Below, in pieces: positions 8,531 through 18,300 of a stretch of DNA of 27,514 nt. The notes below the pieces were generated by a model, which did not search any database, was not told the origin of the DNA, and saw nothing but the letters and a program-made list of their open reading frames with translations. The stretch covers positions 1 to 27,514 of the forward strand of contig JANNSD010000017.1 in assembly GCA_031402225.1 (NCBI GenBank), in the 5' to 3' direction. Positions within the stretch are counted from its first letter, which is position 1. Each line of letters begins with the position of its first letter. Origin of the DNA: JAGGAG01 sp031402225. GTDB lineage: Bacteria; Gemmatimonadota; Gemmatimonadetes; Gemmatimonadales; GWC2-71-9. The translations under genes and the position numbers were made by a program.

Positions 8531-8737
8531 ATGGCCGACGAACTCGACAACATCGCCCTCCGCATCCTCGACCTCCCGGCCGGCGATGGTCGCATGTCCT
8601 GCCAGGCCATCGCCGATCAGGTCGGCCTCTCCCGCCCCGCGGTCATGGAGCGGGTCAAGCGGCTCGAGGAGGCGGGATACATCACCAGCTACCATGCGCA
8701 CATCGACCGGGCCCGCATCGGCGCGGCGGCCAGCTGA
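8531..8737 (+). CDS. HTH-only Lrp/AsnC-family protein (truncated)
   Basis: A 68-residue protein matching only the winged HTH of Lrp/AsnC regulators: LDNIALRILDL, then AIADQVGLSRPAVMERVKRLEEAGYI, then the start of the linker (YHAHIDRARIG). Full-length members are about 150 residues and carry a C-terminal ligand-binding RAM domain, which is missing because TGA falls at 8735-8737. That stop shares its last base with the ATG of the transporter (TGATG), so the two are probably co-translated. It may be a functional mini-regulator or a remnant kept for coupling. The start ATG at 8531 has only a weak GGAA upstream. Longer in-frame starts would run through the divergent gene and are not credible. Confidence 0.75.
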   Translation: MADELDNIALRILDLPAGDGRMSCQAIADQVGLSRPAVMERVKRLEEAGYITSYHAHIDRARIGAAAS

Positions 8738-9681
8738 TGGCGGTGCTGCGCGGCCGTGTGCTTGCGGCGTACCTCATCGTGTGCATCGTGTGGGGCTCCA
8801 CCTACCTCGCGATCCGCATCGGCGTGGCGCACGTGCCCCCGTTCCTGTTCGGCGGCGTCCGCTTCCTCCTCGCCGGCGTGCTGCTCGGCGCCGTGGCGCT
8901 CTGGCGCGGTGAGCGCCTGCCCGGCACGCCCCGCGTCCTTGGCGCCCTCGTCCTGCTCGGAGGGCTATTCTTTCTCGGCGGCAACGGTGGCGTGGTATGG
9001 GCCGAGCAGTTCGTGCCGTCCGGGCTCGCCAGCATCTACGTGGTCACGGTGGCGCTCTGGACCGCCGGCTTCGACGCGCTGATTCCCGGGGGCAAGACGA
9101 CCATCACCGGTCGGGTGGTGCTCGGCCTGGTCCTCGGGCTGCTGGGCAGCATGCTCCTGGTGGGTGTCACCCCCGCCGAATTGATCCACGCCGACCTCCG
9201 CGGGCCCATCGCGCTCACGCTCGGGAGTGCATCGTGGGCGCTGGCGACGGTGTACGCCAAGCGACTTGGCCTCAAGGTGCCGCTGACGCTCTCTTCGGCC
9301 ATCCAGATGCTGGCGGGCGGCGCGCTGATGCTCACGGCGAGCCTCGCCAGCGGGGAGAGGGTCCCCGCCGTCATTGCCGACGAGGCCGTCGCCGCCTTCG
9401 GCTACCTGGTGGTGTTCGGTTCCATCCTCACCTTCACCGCGTACAATTACCTGCTGCGCCACGCATCGCCCACGATCGTCGGCACCGCGGCGTACGTGAA
9501 CCCGGTCGTGGCGGTGCTGCTCGGGTGGCTGATCCTGAATGAGCCGATCACGCCGCGCACCCTGGTGGCGATGGCCATGCTGCTGACCGCGGTCGTGCTC
9601 ATCCAGCTCGGTGCCCGGCCAGCCGCAAAGGCACAGGCGGCCGACAACAGTGCCGGCCGCCTGGCGGGAAACAAGGTGTAG
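8737..9681 (+). CDS. EamA/DMT-family exporter, YedA-like
   Basis: A 314-residue inner-membrane protein with ten hydrophobic segments in two EamA repeats. The opening CIVWGSTYLAIRIGV and the second-half SASWALATVYAKRL are typical of RhaT/EamA carriers, and YVNPVVAVLLGWLILNEPIT is the conserved end motif of the second repeat. Members export amino acids or metabolites. The Lrp-type HTH gene coupled in front fits an amino-acid exporter, as Lrp/AsnC regulators often control such genes, but the substrate is inference. The gene converges with atpH, leaving only 7 bp between stops. Confidence 0.88.
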   Translation: MAVLRGRVLAAYLIVCIVWGSTYLAIRIGVAHVPPFLFGGVRFLLAGVLLGAVALWRGERLPGTPRVLGALVLLGGLFFLGGNGGVVWAEQFVPSGLASIYVVTVALWTAGFDALIPGGKTTITGRVVLGLVLGLLGSMLLVGVTPAELIHADLRGPIALTLGSASWALATVYAKRLGLKVPLTLSSAIQMLAGGALMLTASLASGERVPAVIADEAVAAFGYLVVFGSILTFTAYNYLLRHASPTIVGTAAYVNPVVAVLLGWLILNEPITPRTLVAMAMLLTAVVLIQLGARPAAKAQAADNSAGRLAGNKV

Positions 9682-9688
9682 CCCTGGT

Positions 9689-10225
9689 CTAGCGCGTCAG
9701 CAGTTGCCGCCGCAGGCTGGCCAGGCGACGCCGGATCGAGCCATCGAAAATCCGGTCGCCCACCTTCACCACCGTACCGCCAAGCAGCGACGGATCCACG
9801 AAGAACGTCGGGAGCACTTCCTTGCCGAACGCGCGCGACAACTCCGCGCGAATCGACTCCCGCAGCGCGTCGTTCGGCTCGCGCGCCAGCGACACCACCG
9901 CGCGAACCCGGTTGAACTTGGTGTCCACCAGCGCGCCGTACTCCCGCGCGATATCGCTGAAGTACAACTGGCGCCCCCGCTTCACCACCGCCTGGACGAA
10001 CCGCACGAACTCCGCCGGTGCCGCGCGCAGTGCCTGACCCACCAGCTCGACCTTCCGGGCCTTGGGCACCCGCGGCGACATCAGCACGAGCTCGATCTCG
10101 GGCGACGACGTGATGGCCATCGCCACCGCTTCGATGAGCCCGGCATACTCCTCGGCGCGACCGGTCGTCTCCGAGAGCTCGAACAGCGCCTCAGCGTAGT
10201 TCCGGGCGATCGCGGGATTCCTCAA
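9689..10225 (-). CDS. atpH: ATP synthase subunit delta
   Basis: A 178-residue OSCP/delta protein, normal length. The N-terminal helical domain opens IARNYAEALFEL and the C-terminal conserved stretch GGTVVKVGDRIFDGSIRRRLASLRRQL is the delta signature. It links the F1 head to the peripheral stalk. The start is TTG at 10225, overlapping the TGA of atpF (TTGA), with a GGGAGAG ribosome-binding site upstream. In the usual operon atpA follows directly. Here the next gene is the convergent exporter, so F1 genes must lie elsewhere. Confidence 0.93.
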   Translation of the reverse strand: MRNPAIARNYAEALFELSETTGRAEEYAGLIEAVAMAITSSPEIELVLMSPRVPKARKVELVGQALRAAPAEFVRFVQAVVKRGRQLYFSDIAREYGALVDTKFNRVRAVVSLAREPNDALRESIRAELSRAFGKEVLPTFFVDPSLLGGTVVKVGDRIFDGSIRRRLASLRRQLLTR

Positions 10226-10797
10226 TGCTTCTCTCCCAGCGTGTTCAGGTAGCTCGTGACGAGCTTCCGGTCAGCCTCGCTGTCGAGCCGTTCACCGATC
10301 AACTTCGACGCCGCGGCCAGCGACAGGTCCACCGCCTCGCGACGCAGTTCGCCGATCGCGCGGTCACGCTCCGCCGTGATCTCACGCCGCGCACGGGCAA
10401 GCAACTCGTCCTGTTCAGCCTTGGTCTTCTCGACTGAGGCCGCGCGTTCACGCTCAGCCTGGGTCTTGGCCGACGCCAGCAGCGCCGTCGCCTGGGTGCG
10501 CGCGTCGGCCAGCGCCTGCTGCTGCTGCTCCACCAGCCGCTTCGCCTCGACCTGCAGTCGCTCCGCCGCGGCGATCTGCTCCGCAAGCTTCTGCTCCCGG
10601 GCCTCGACCGCGCCCAGGATCTGCGGCCACGCATACTTCTTCAACACCACGAACAGGAGGCCGAAGACGATCAGCGTCCAGATCATCAAGCCGCCGTCTA
10701 CCGTCAACAGCCCACCGCCACCACCGCCCTCGGACGCCAGCGCCGGAGTCACCGGCGCCAGCGAGGCGAGGAGCGCGAAACCGAATCTCTTCCGCAT
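10222..10797 (-). CDS. atpF: ATP synthase subunit b, with signal-peptide-like N-terminus
   Basis: A 191-residue Fo b subunit, the peripheral stalk. The usual start region VDGGLMIWTLIVFGLLFVVLKKYAW (membrane helix about residues 33-55) is followed by a long charged coiled coil (about 60-185) rich in Ala, Arg, Gln and Glu. It is preceded by about 25 extra residues, MRKRFGFALLASLAPVTPALAS, that look like a cleavable Sec signal peptide and then a Gly-rich linker. I chose ATG 10797. The open frame continues upstream over atpE in another frame and is not coding. It overlaps atpH by 4 bp. Confidence 0.93.
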   Translation of the reverse strand: MRKRFGFALLASLAPVTPALASEGGGGGGLLTVDGGLMIWTLIVFGLLFVVLKKYAWPQILGAVEAREQKLAEQIAAAERLQVEAKRLVEQQQQALADARTQATALLASAKTQAERERAASVEKTKAEQDELLARARREITAERDRAIGELRREAVDLSLAAASKLIGERLDSEADRKLVTSYLNTLGEKH

Positions 10798-10814
10798 GGC
10801 GCCCTCGTGGGTGA

Positions 10815-11099
10815 TCAGAATGCGACCTTGCCCTGCATGACGAAGGCGACGACGGCGGCAAACAGCGCGACGCCTTCGATGAGTGCCGCCGAGATGATCA
10901 TGGCGGTTTGGATCCGGGCGGTGTTGTCCGGCTGGCGCGCCATCGCCTCGACAGCCGAGCCGCCGATCCGGCCAATGCCAAGACCGGCGCCAAGGGTCGC
11001 GATGCCGGCGGCAAGGCCGGCGCCGATGAGTGCGAGGCCCTTGCCGGTTGCGGCAGCGGCTGGGGCAGCGTCCTGCAGGAGGGCGAGCATGTTCAGCAT
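10815..11099 (-). CDS. atpE: ATP synthase subunit c
   Basis: A 94-residue two-helix proteolipid that forms the rotor ring. The first helix is the glycine-rich GAGLAAGIATLGAGLGIGRIGG and the polar loop is RQPD at 55-58. The second helix carries the ion-binding Glu75 in AALIEGVALF. The first helix lacks the Gln, and the second the E-S/T pair, that mark sodium-binding rings, so proton coupling is expected. The start is ATG 11099. The 254 bp upstream, between atpB and atpE, is unusually long for an atp operon and holds an octamer array. Confidence 0.95.
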   Translation of the reverse strand: MLNMLALLQDAAPAAAATGKGLALIGAGLAAGIATLGAGLGIGRIGGSAVEAMARQPDNTARIQTAMIISAALIEGVALFAAVVAFVMQGKVAF

Positions 11100-11281
11100 G
11101 TACGACTCCAGGAAAGACTGGGAGATGAAATTCGGGCTGCGCTCGCCGCGCTGTCGAACCGGGTCTCCCGCCCGGCCCCGTCGCGGTACCCGCCATCGGC
11201 GCCTTCGCGCCAGCGGGATTCGTCCACCATTCGGCGGACTACAGTCACCGACTCGCGCGAGCGCGCGCGGCCAGCCAATTT

Positions 11282-11345
11282 CCTCACGTCCTCACGTCCT
11301 CACGTCTTCACGTCTTCACGTCCTCACGTCCTCACGTCTTCACGT
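11282..11345. repeat. Octamer tandem array (CCTCACGT/CTTCACGT, 8 units)
   Basis: Eight consecutive 8-bp units between the atpB stop and atpE. Five are CCTCACGT and three (4th, 5th and 8th) are CTTCACGT, so the array has begun to diverge. It lies 8 bp past the atpB TGA. The remaining spacer (11100-11281) holds GC-rich hairpin-forming sequence, such as GGGTCTCCCGCCC, and no credible gene. Confidence 0.95.
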
Positions 11346-11353
11346 CCTGCGCT

Positions 11354-12279
11354 TCAGTGCGACTCGCGAATCAACCCGATGAACACCGACGTCAGCAGCG
11401 TGAACACGAAGGCCTGCAGGAACGCCACGAAAAGCTCCAGCCCCATGATCGCCGTGGCAAGCACCGCCGACCCGGCACCCACCACCACACTCTTGAAGAA
11501 GAACGTGAGCCCGATGAGGGCAGCACCACCACGTGCCCCGCCGTCATGTTCGCGAAGAGACGGACCGCCAGGGCAAACGGCTTCGAGAGCTTCGAGATGA
11601 CCTCGACCGGCGTCATGATCGCGAGCATGATGGGCTTGAGCGGACCCGGCAAGCCCGGCGGCAGGTAGAAGATCGTGTGCATATACCCCTTGAAGCCCAG
11701 CGACCTCATGCCCGACACCTCGATGACGAGGAACGAGAGCAGCGCCATCGCCCCGGTGACCGCGATGTTGCCGGTTGCCGTGCTGCCCCAGGGCAGCAGG
11801 CCCAGGAGGTTGCATACGAGCACGAAGAAGAAGACGGTCAGCAGGTACGGCACGTACTTCTCGCCGTGATGCCCCACGTTCGGCATCACCACCTCGTTGC
11901 GGATGAACAGCGACATCGCCTCCAGCGCACCGCCCAGGCCCCTGGGCGGCTTGCCCGCCGCCTCAGCGCGCCGCACCACACGGCCGGCATGGACGAATGC
12001 CAGCGCCACGATGATCGCCGCGGCCATGAGGAACACCAGGTGCTTGGTGATGGAGAAGTCGATCGTCACCGGCCCGAGGTGCACCGGTGGGAACTGCGGC
12101 AGCGCGATCTCCCTGCTGTAGGGCGCCTTCCAGTACGGGATCTCCAGGAACCGGGAGTTCCCGAGGTGGTGCATGATATCGATTTCGCGACTCTCGGCGT
12201 GCTCCTGGGCGAAGACCATCGAGGGCGCCAGGATCACCGAAGAAATCACGACGTTCAACGTGCGTACGAAGCGCTTCAT
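11354..12279 (-). CDS. atpB: ATP synthase subunit a, apparent -1 nt frameshift
   Basis: Two frames together give a complete a subunit of about 308 residues. From ATG 12279 the first runs through the essential Arg240 in LAVRLFANMTAGH and loses homology after GHVVVL. From about 11521 the next frame continues with ALIGLTFFFKS and ends FIGLIRESH at TGA 11354-11356. One base is missing near 11521 (minus strand GTGCTGCCC, where CTGGCCCTC would restore the frame). The first frame alone runs on to about 11392. The N-terminus MKRFVRTLNVVISSVILAPS with following MVFAQ is signal-peptide-like. It provides the proton channel against the c ring. Its ATG overlaps the AtpI-like stop by 4 bp. A sequencing or assembly error is the likeliest cause, since the gene should be essential. 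Confidence 0.88.
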
Positions 12280-12647
12280 TTCGCCTCTGCAGAGTGCCCC
12301 GCGCGCAGGGCCACCAATGATTCCACCAGCAGCATCGCCAACAGGAGTCCCGCCACCGCGATCAGGCCGGGCGCGAGCGGCCACCCAAGCAGCGGCAGAA
12401 CGATGAACGCCAGCACGCCAAGCAGCCCGGCACGCGCCAGCATGCCCACAACCCACGCCACCATGAACTCGGGCCGGCCGATCGAGCGAACCAGCCACCA
12501 GCCGAGCGGTCCCTGCACCACCAGCGTCAGGATGCAGGCCAGCCACACACCCGGCCGAACGGATGGACCAAGACGGGCACCGATCAGCGCGCCTGCCAGC
12601 GTGGTAGCCCCGAGGCCAGCCAGGTACAGGCGCGCCCCATTGCTCAC
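12276..12647 (-). CDS. AtpI-like ATP synthase accessory membrane protein
   Basis: A 123-residue protein with four hydrophobic segments in the atp operon just before atpB. The position, size and topology match the loosely conserved AtpI/ATP synthase I group that assists c-ring assembly. There is little sequence signature, so the call rests on context. I chose a GTG start at 12647, which overlaps the stop of the AtpZ-like gene (GTGA). The end overlaps atpB by 4 bp, so all of these genes look translationally coupled. Confidence 0.7.
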   Translation of the reverse strand: MSNGARLYLAGLGATTLAGALIGARLGPSVRPGVWLACILTLVVQGPLGWWLVRSIGRPEFMVAWVVGMLARAGLLGVLAFIVLPLLGWPLAPGLIAVAGLLLAMLLVESLVALRAGHSAEAK

Positions 12648-12907
12648 TCGCCGCGCCTCCCCAGGGTGCGCACCAAGGTCACCAAGGTGACAGCGAACCC
12701 GAGGAGACCCCCGACCAGCGCGAAGATGCCCTCGCTGCCCACTCGCCGATCCAGCCATTGCCCGGCAAAGACCCCGAGTCCGACCGAGGCCGCGAGCTGG
12801 ACGCCCAGACCCAAGTACAGCAACGGGTTGGGACCCTTGTTCCGGGGCGTTTCGCTGGGCTTCACAAGCCCGACAACGTATCCGCTTGTGAAAAAAGTCG
12901 CAAGCAT
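12644..12907 (-). CDS. AtpZ-like Fo accessory protein
   Basis: A small protein with two membrane helices: NPLLYLGLGVQLAASVGLGVFAGQWLDRR, then an external turn (VGSEG) and IFALVGGLLGFAVTLVTLVRTL. This is the AtpZ/AtpR-like pattern of the first gene in many atp operons. The start is uncertain. ATG 12907 gives 87 residues with an extra N-terminal MLATFFTSG. A GTG at 12866 gives 74 residues beginning at VKPSETPRNKGPNP, which fits the usual short polar N-terminus better. Neither has a strong ribosome-binding site. It is divergent from the MoxR gene, with about 66 bp between the outer starts, which should hold the atp operon promoter. Confidence 0.72.
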   Translation of the reverse strand: MLATFFTSGYVVGLVKPSETPRNKGPNPLLYLGLGVQLAASVGLGVFAGQWLDRRVGSEGIFALVGGLLGFAVTLVTLVRTLGRRGE

Positions 12908-12973
12908 CGCTGCCAATGCAACTTTCCGCCCCCTCCCGCGTAACTTCCTCCGTCCCCCAACCGTCGAGCTTCG

Positions 12974-13993
<1,020 letters not shown>

Positions 13994-13994
13994 A

Positions 13995-15110
13995 CTAGAG
14001 CAGGTTGTCGACCGGGTCGAGAAGGTCCTCGAACGCATCCACGCCCTTGACCACCACGTCCCAGATCGCCGCCAGTGCGCCATACTCCTGCAGCGTCAGC
14101 GCCGAGCCATCGGGCTTGGTAATGCTGACCACGGCGGACTCTCCGCCGATGGTCACCACGGCGAATGCGCCCCCATTCACAGTCGCGGTCAGGGCACCGA
14201 CACCCTCCACCAGCTGGCCCACGATTCCCACATCGCCGTGCGGTCCGGAGACCGTGATGTCGATCGCGGCGATGACGTTGATCGCGCCGAGCGCGGACGT
14301 CGGCAGTTGCGTCAGGCCGACGCGGTAGTGCAGCGACACATCGAGTGACGGCGCGTCGAGGCTATAGTCGAACATCGCCGACCCAGCCGCCCCATTGACC
14401 ACACCAGCATAGCTGTTGTCGAGGACGAAGTTGACCCGGGTGGTGCCGTCGGTGGCAAAACCATCGATCACGGCGCGGCCGGACGTCGCCGTCGTGGAAC
14501 CCGTGACCCCGTAGTCGAGGTACGTCACCCCACCCGACACCAGTTGCAGGCGCACCGAGTTCGCGGTCGCGGTGCTCTCGTCCAGCACGTCGGCGTAGCC
14601 CGCTTCGGCCAGCGGCTCTACCGGCACACGCGTGACCGGATTGATGGCGTAGAGAATGAACCGAACGCCGTTGGCGGGAGCGCCGGTGCGGGACGTTGCC
14701 CCATACTGGCCCGTCAGCAGGTTGTACTCGAGGGTCGTGCCCAGCGCCTCGACCGGAAGCACGGCGAGCGCCACATTCGGTATCGCCCTGCCATTGAACG
14801 CCATCGCCGACTGCACCAGCCGCTGGCCCGAGGCCGCCAGGTTTCCGGAGGCAGGCGCTGTGGTCTGGATCGCACCCAGCGAACTCCGCACCACCGGTGC
14901 GCCGAACACCGCATCCATGCTGCCCGACGACCACGCCAGGCTCGCCATGGCGGGGGAGGACAGCGTCGCTGCAACGGCGCTCATGTCGCTGCTGGTGCCC
15001 TGGGGGTTGAACGGAGTGCCACCAGTATCGGTGACGCACGCGGCGAGACTCAGGCTCAGGCCGGCGGCCAGAACGGCGTGACGGAGCGGGGCATGACGGG
15101 ACATGGACAT
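13995..15110 (-). CDS. Lipoprotein of unknown function
   Basis: A 371-residue protein starting at ATG 15110 with an excellent GGAGGTGCAG ribosome-binding site. It has a lipoprotein signal with lipobox LAAC and lipidated Cys25, so it is anchored in a membrane and faces the periplasm or surface. The mature part is rich in Gly, Ser, Thr, Val and Asp in beta-strand-like alternation, without Cys clusters or an enzyme motif that I recognise. I can give no function. It converges on the MoxR gene and is divergent from the SARP regulator, sharing a 229-bp control region with it. Confidence 0.8.
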   Translation of the reverse strand: MSMSRHAPLRHAVLAAGLSLSLAACVTDTGGTPFNPQGTSSDMSAVAATLSSPAMASLAWSSGSMDAVFGAPVVRSSLGAIQTTAPASGNLAASGQRLVQSAMAFNGRAIPNVALAVLPVEALGTTLEYNLLTGQYGATSRTGAPANGVRFILYAINPVTRVPVEPLAEAGYADVLDESTATANSVRLQLVSGGVTYLDYGVTGSTTATSGRAVIDGFATDGTTRVNFVLDNSYAGVVNGAAGSAMFDYSLDAPSLDVSLHYRVGLTQLPTSALGAINVIAAIDITVSGPHGDVGIVGQLVEGVGALTATVNGGAFAVVTIGGESAVVSITKPDGSALTLQEYGALAAIWDVVVKGVDAFEDLLDPVDNLL

Positions 15111-15235
15111 CTGCACCTCCAGGGGCGCTGCAACGCATTGCGTCAAGCGCAGTGTTTGGACTCGTAAGTCTTTGCTATAGAAACGGTTAAGCCGGCTGCC
15201 GGCTGTCGTGAATGCCGGTGCATGCACCACGGAGT

Positions 15236-15259
15236 GGCAACGGGTATGCCACCGTTGCC
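15236..15259. promoter_or_regulatory. 8-bp dyad upstream of the SARP gene
   Basis: GGCAACGG (15236-15243) and its exact complement CCGTTGCC (15252-15259) are separated by 8 bp, about 80 bp before the SARP start and between two divergent genes. The size and spacing fit a dimeric regulator site or a small hairpin. No protein can be assigned. Other short GC-rich palindromes lie nearby (around 15191-15203). Confidence 0.4.
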
Positions 15260-15339
15260 GGCGCCGAAACAGGGGGCCGATTTGACGATCGGTTGATCCG
15301 GCCGCATATCCTGTTCTGCAGACCCTTTCCCGGCCCTCC

Positions 15340-18300
15340 ATGCCCGCTCACTACCTGCTCCGCTGTCTCGGCGAGCCCGGCCTCTTTACGCTCGGAGGTC
15401 GGCCGGTCAAGCTGCGCACGCGCAAGCAGCTGGCGCTGCTCTGCTACCTGGCCATGGAGCCGCGTCCGCACACGCGCGACGCCCTCGCCGACTTGCTCTG
15501 GCCCCAGGCCCCCCAGGGCGAAGCTCGGCACTCGCTCACCGTGGCGATGTCGGGGCTTCGCGGTAAACTGGGTAAGGATGCCCTCGAGGCGACGGCAGAC
15601 CGTATCCGGCTCCGTCCCGGCATGGTGGAGATCGACGTCGACCGGCTGCTTCGGGGCGAGGTACTTGGCAGCGAGTTCCAGGAACCGCTGGACGTCGACG
15701 GGTTCCTGCAGGCATTCGAGGTCCCTGAGGCGCTCCCGTTCTCCCACTGGCGCGACGCCGAGCATGCCCGGCTCCTTCCGAATGTGCGCGATGCACTGGT
15801 GATCCTCATCGACAGTTGTCGCCGTACCGGCGACTTCCGCCACATTGAGACCCTCGCCCTCAGGCTGCTCCGGTTCGAGTCGCTGAGCGAGGAAGGCATT
15901 CGCGCGCGTATGGAGGCGCGGGCCTTTGCCGGCGACCGGCTGACCGCGCTTCGCCTGTTCAAGGATTGGAAAGCCGCGCTGGAGAAGCAGCTTGGCGCAT
16001 CACCATCGCCCTTGCTCGAGGGCATGGCGCTGCGCCTCCGGCGCAGGGAGTGGGAACGCCCCGAGGCACCCGACGTGCCGGCGGTGCGTACCGACCAGTG
16101 GCGCGGCCGGCCGTTCGTGGGTCGTGGCGCCGAGTACCGCCAGCTCTATGAGGCGTGGGAGGGTACGCAACGGGGCAGGCCTCGCCATCGGCTGTTGCTG
16201 GGCGATTCAGGCATCGGGAAGAGCACGCTGGTGGAGCGACTGACGACGGCGGCCGGGCTCGAGGGAGCCACGGTTGCCCGGGTGCAGTGCCATGAGGTTG
16301 AGCGCGAGATCCCCTACGCCATGGTGTCGGGGCTGATCTCGCAGCTGGTGGAGCGACCCGGTGCCACCGCGGCGCCACCTGACGCCCTGGCCGAGCTGGC
16401 GCAGACCATTCCGGCGGTGCGCCAGCGGTTTCCGGTGTTGCCGCCGCCGCTCGAGAGCCAGGGCGACGCCGCGCGCATCCGGTTCACCGAGGCGACGCAT
16501 GCCCTCATGGCGGCGGTGGCGGGTGAGCATCCCGTCATTGTCGTGGTTGATGACGGGCACCATGCCGACGATGTGAGCCTCGCGGTGCTGCACCGCGTGG
16601 TGCGCCTGGCCGACGCGCAACCGATCCTGATGCTCTTCGTGGCGCGGCCGGGAGAGTTGCACCAGTCGCCGCAGGCGGCACGCCTCCGCGACAACGGGGC
16701 GTCGCTGGGCATTCATCCCCTCGAGATCCAGCCACTGGACGCGGAGGACGCGAGGATACTGCTCGACCTGCTGGTGGCGGAACTCCAGCTCACGCCGTCG
16801 GCCACCGTTCGTCGCGCGTTGCTCGCGGCGGCGGCGGGGTTTCCTCTGGTGCTTGAACTGCTGGTGCGAGACTGGGCCCGAAGCGGACCGCAGTGCCTGG
16901 CGTTGAGTCTTGATGCAGTGACAGCGGATGCGGGGCGAAAGAGTGAGCCGGATGAAGCGTACCAGTTGCTTCTGGACCGCCTGGGTCGCTCGCTCGACCC
17001 TGGCACGCGGAATACGCTGCACATGGCGGCGGTGCTCGGGCCGCGGCTCAACGACTCGGCGTTGTATGCCCTGGCCGACCTCAGGGTGAGTGACGTGATG
17101 ACGGGCCTCACCACGCTGGTGCAGTACCGGATCCTGCGAGATGCGGGGGATCACCTCGAGTTCGCGAACGACATGGTGCGGGCCCACGCGTACTATGGTG
17201 TGCCGGCGCCGATGCGGTTCATGCTGCATGGGCTGATCGCGGACGTGCTGCTGGCGCGGGCGGCGAACGGGGATGACTCGCTGGGGCTGGAGATCGCGTG
17301 GCACTGCATGCGGTGTGGAAGGAAGGAGGAAGGGACGAAGCACCTGCTATCCGGCGGCCGAGCGGCGATTCGGCGCGGTGCGGTGCATGAGGCGGAACGA
17401 AGGCTCGGCTCGGGCCTTGGCTCTTTAACGGGCAATGACCTAAAGGAAGCGCGGTTGCTTCTAGTTGAACTACTGCAAGAGCAGGGACGGTGGCGGGAAT
17501 CAGGGGCCCTGATCAGGGGCTTCGTTGATGAGCGCGCAACTGTAGACGGGGAATGCTTGGCCAGCCGCGCGGCGGCTGAAACCTATCAAATCACGCGAGG
17601 CGAGGTTGAGCACCTCGCGTCGCGCGTGCTGGAATACATCACGAGTGCGTCACTCGGTGCACAGAGTAGGCTTCGCGCCATGCGACTTGCGGGCGCACTC
17701 TGCTTCACGCACCCCTCTCCGGCGCTCGCGCGAACCTTCGTTACGGCAGCACAGGGCGCTCAACGCACCGGTTGGACCTCTGACGAGGAGTTGGAGTGGG
17801 ATACTCAGATGGTCTACCTGGCGCATCACGCTCAGCATGCGACGGCAGAGAGCGAACAAACGTTTGAACACTTAGTCGGGCTTGCGGAGCGCGCTCAAGC
17901 CCGCACCATCGCCAACGCTCGGTCATACCGGGTGATCTCTGGCCTCGCGCTGTGCCATAGGCGCGCCGGGAGATATCCGGACGCTATCCGTGAATATGAG
18001 GCGGCAATGGGGATCTTGAACCATCTCGGACGCACCTTCTCGCTAGGCTTGGTTCATGCACACCTCGCCGCCTGCCACCGAGAAAGCGGTCAAGTGGAGC
18101 AACAACTTTTTCACAGCGAAAGGGCGCTCGCCCACAGCGAGATAGTCGACTATTCTCGGCTGCTCGCCTGTTTTTGTGCCGCCGAGGCAAGTGCAATCCT
18201 TGGCGACGCGAAAAGAGCGGAGCGCCTCATCGCTGAGGTGGACACCATGCTCACTGCGGAGCTTTCACCGGACCTTCTTCAAACGTGGCTGATCTCCAAG

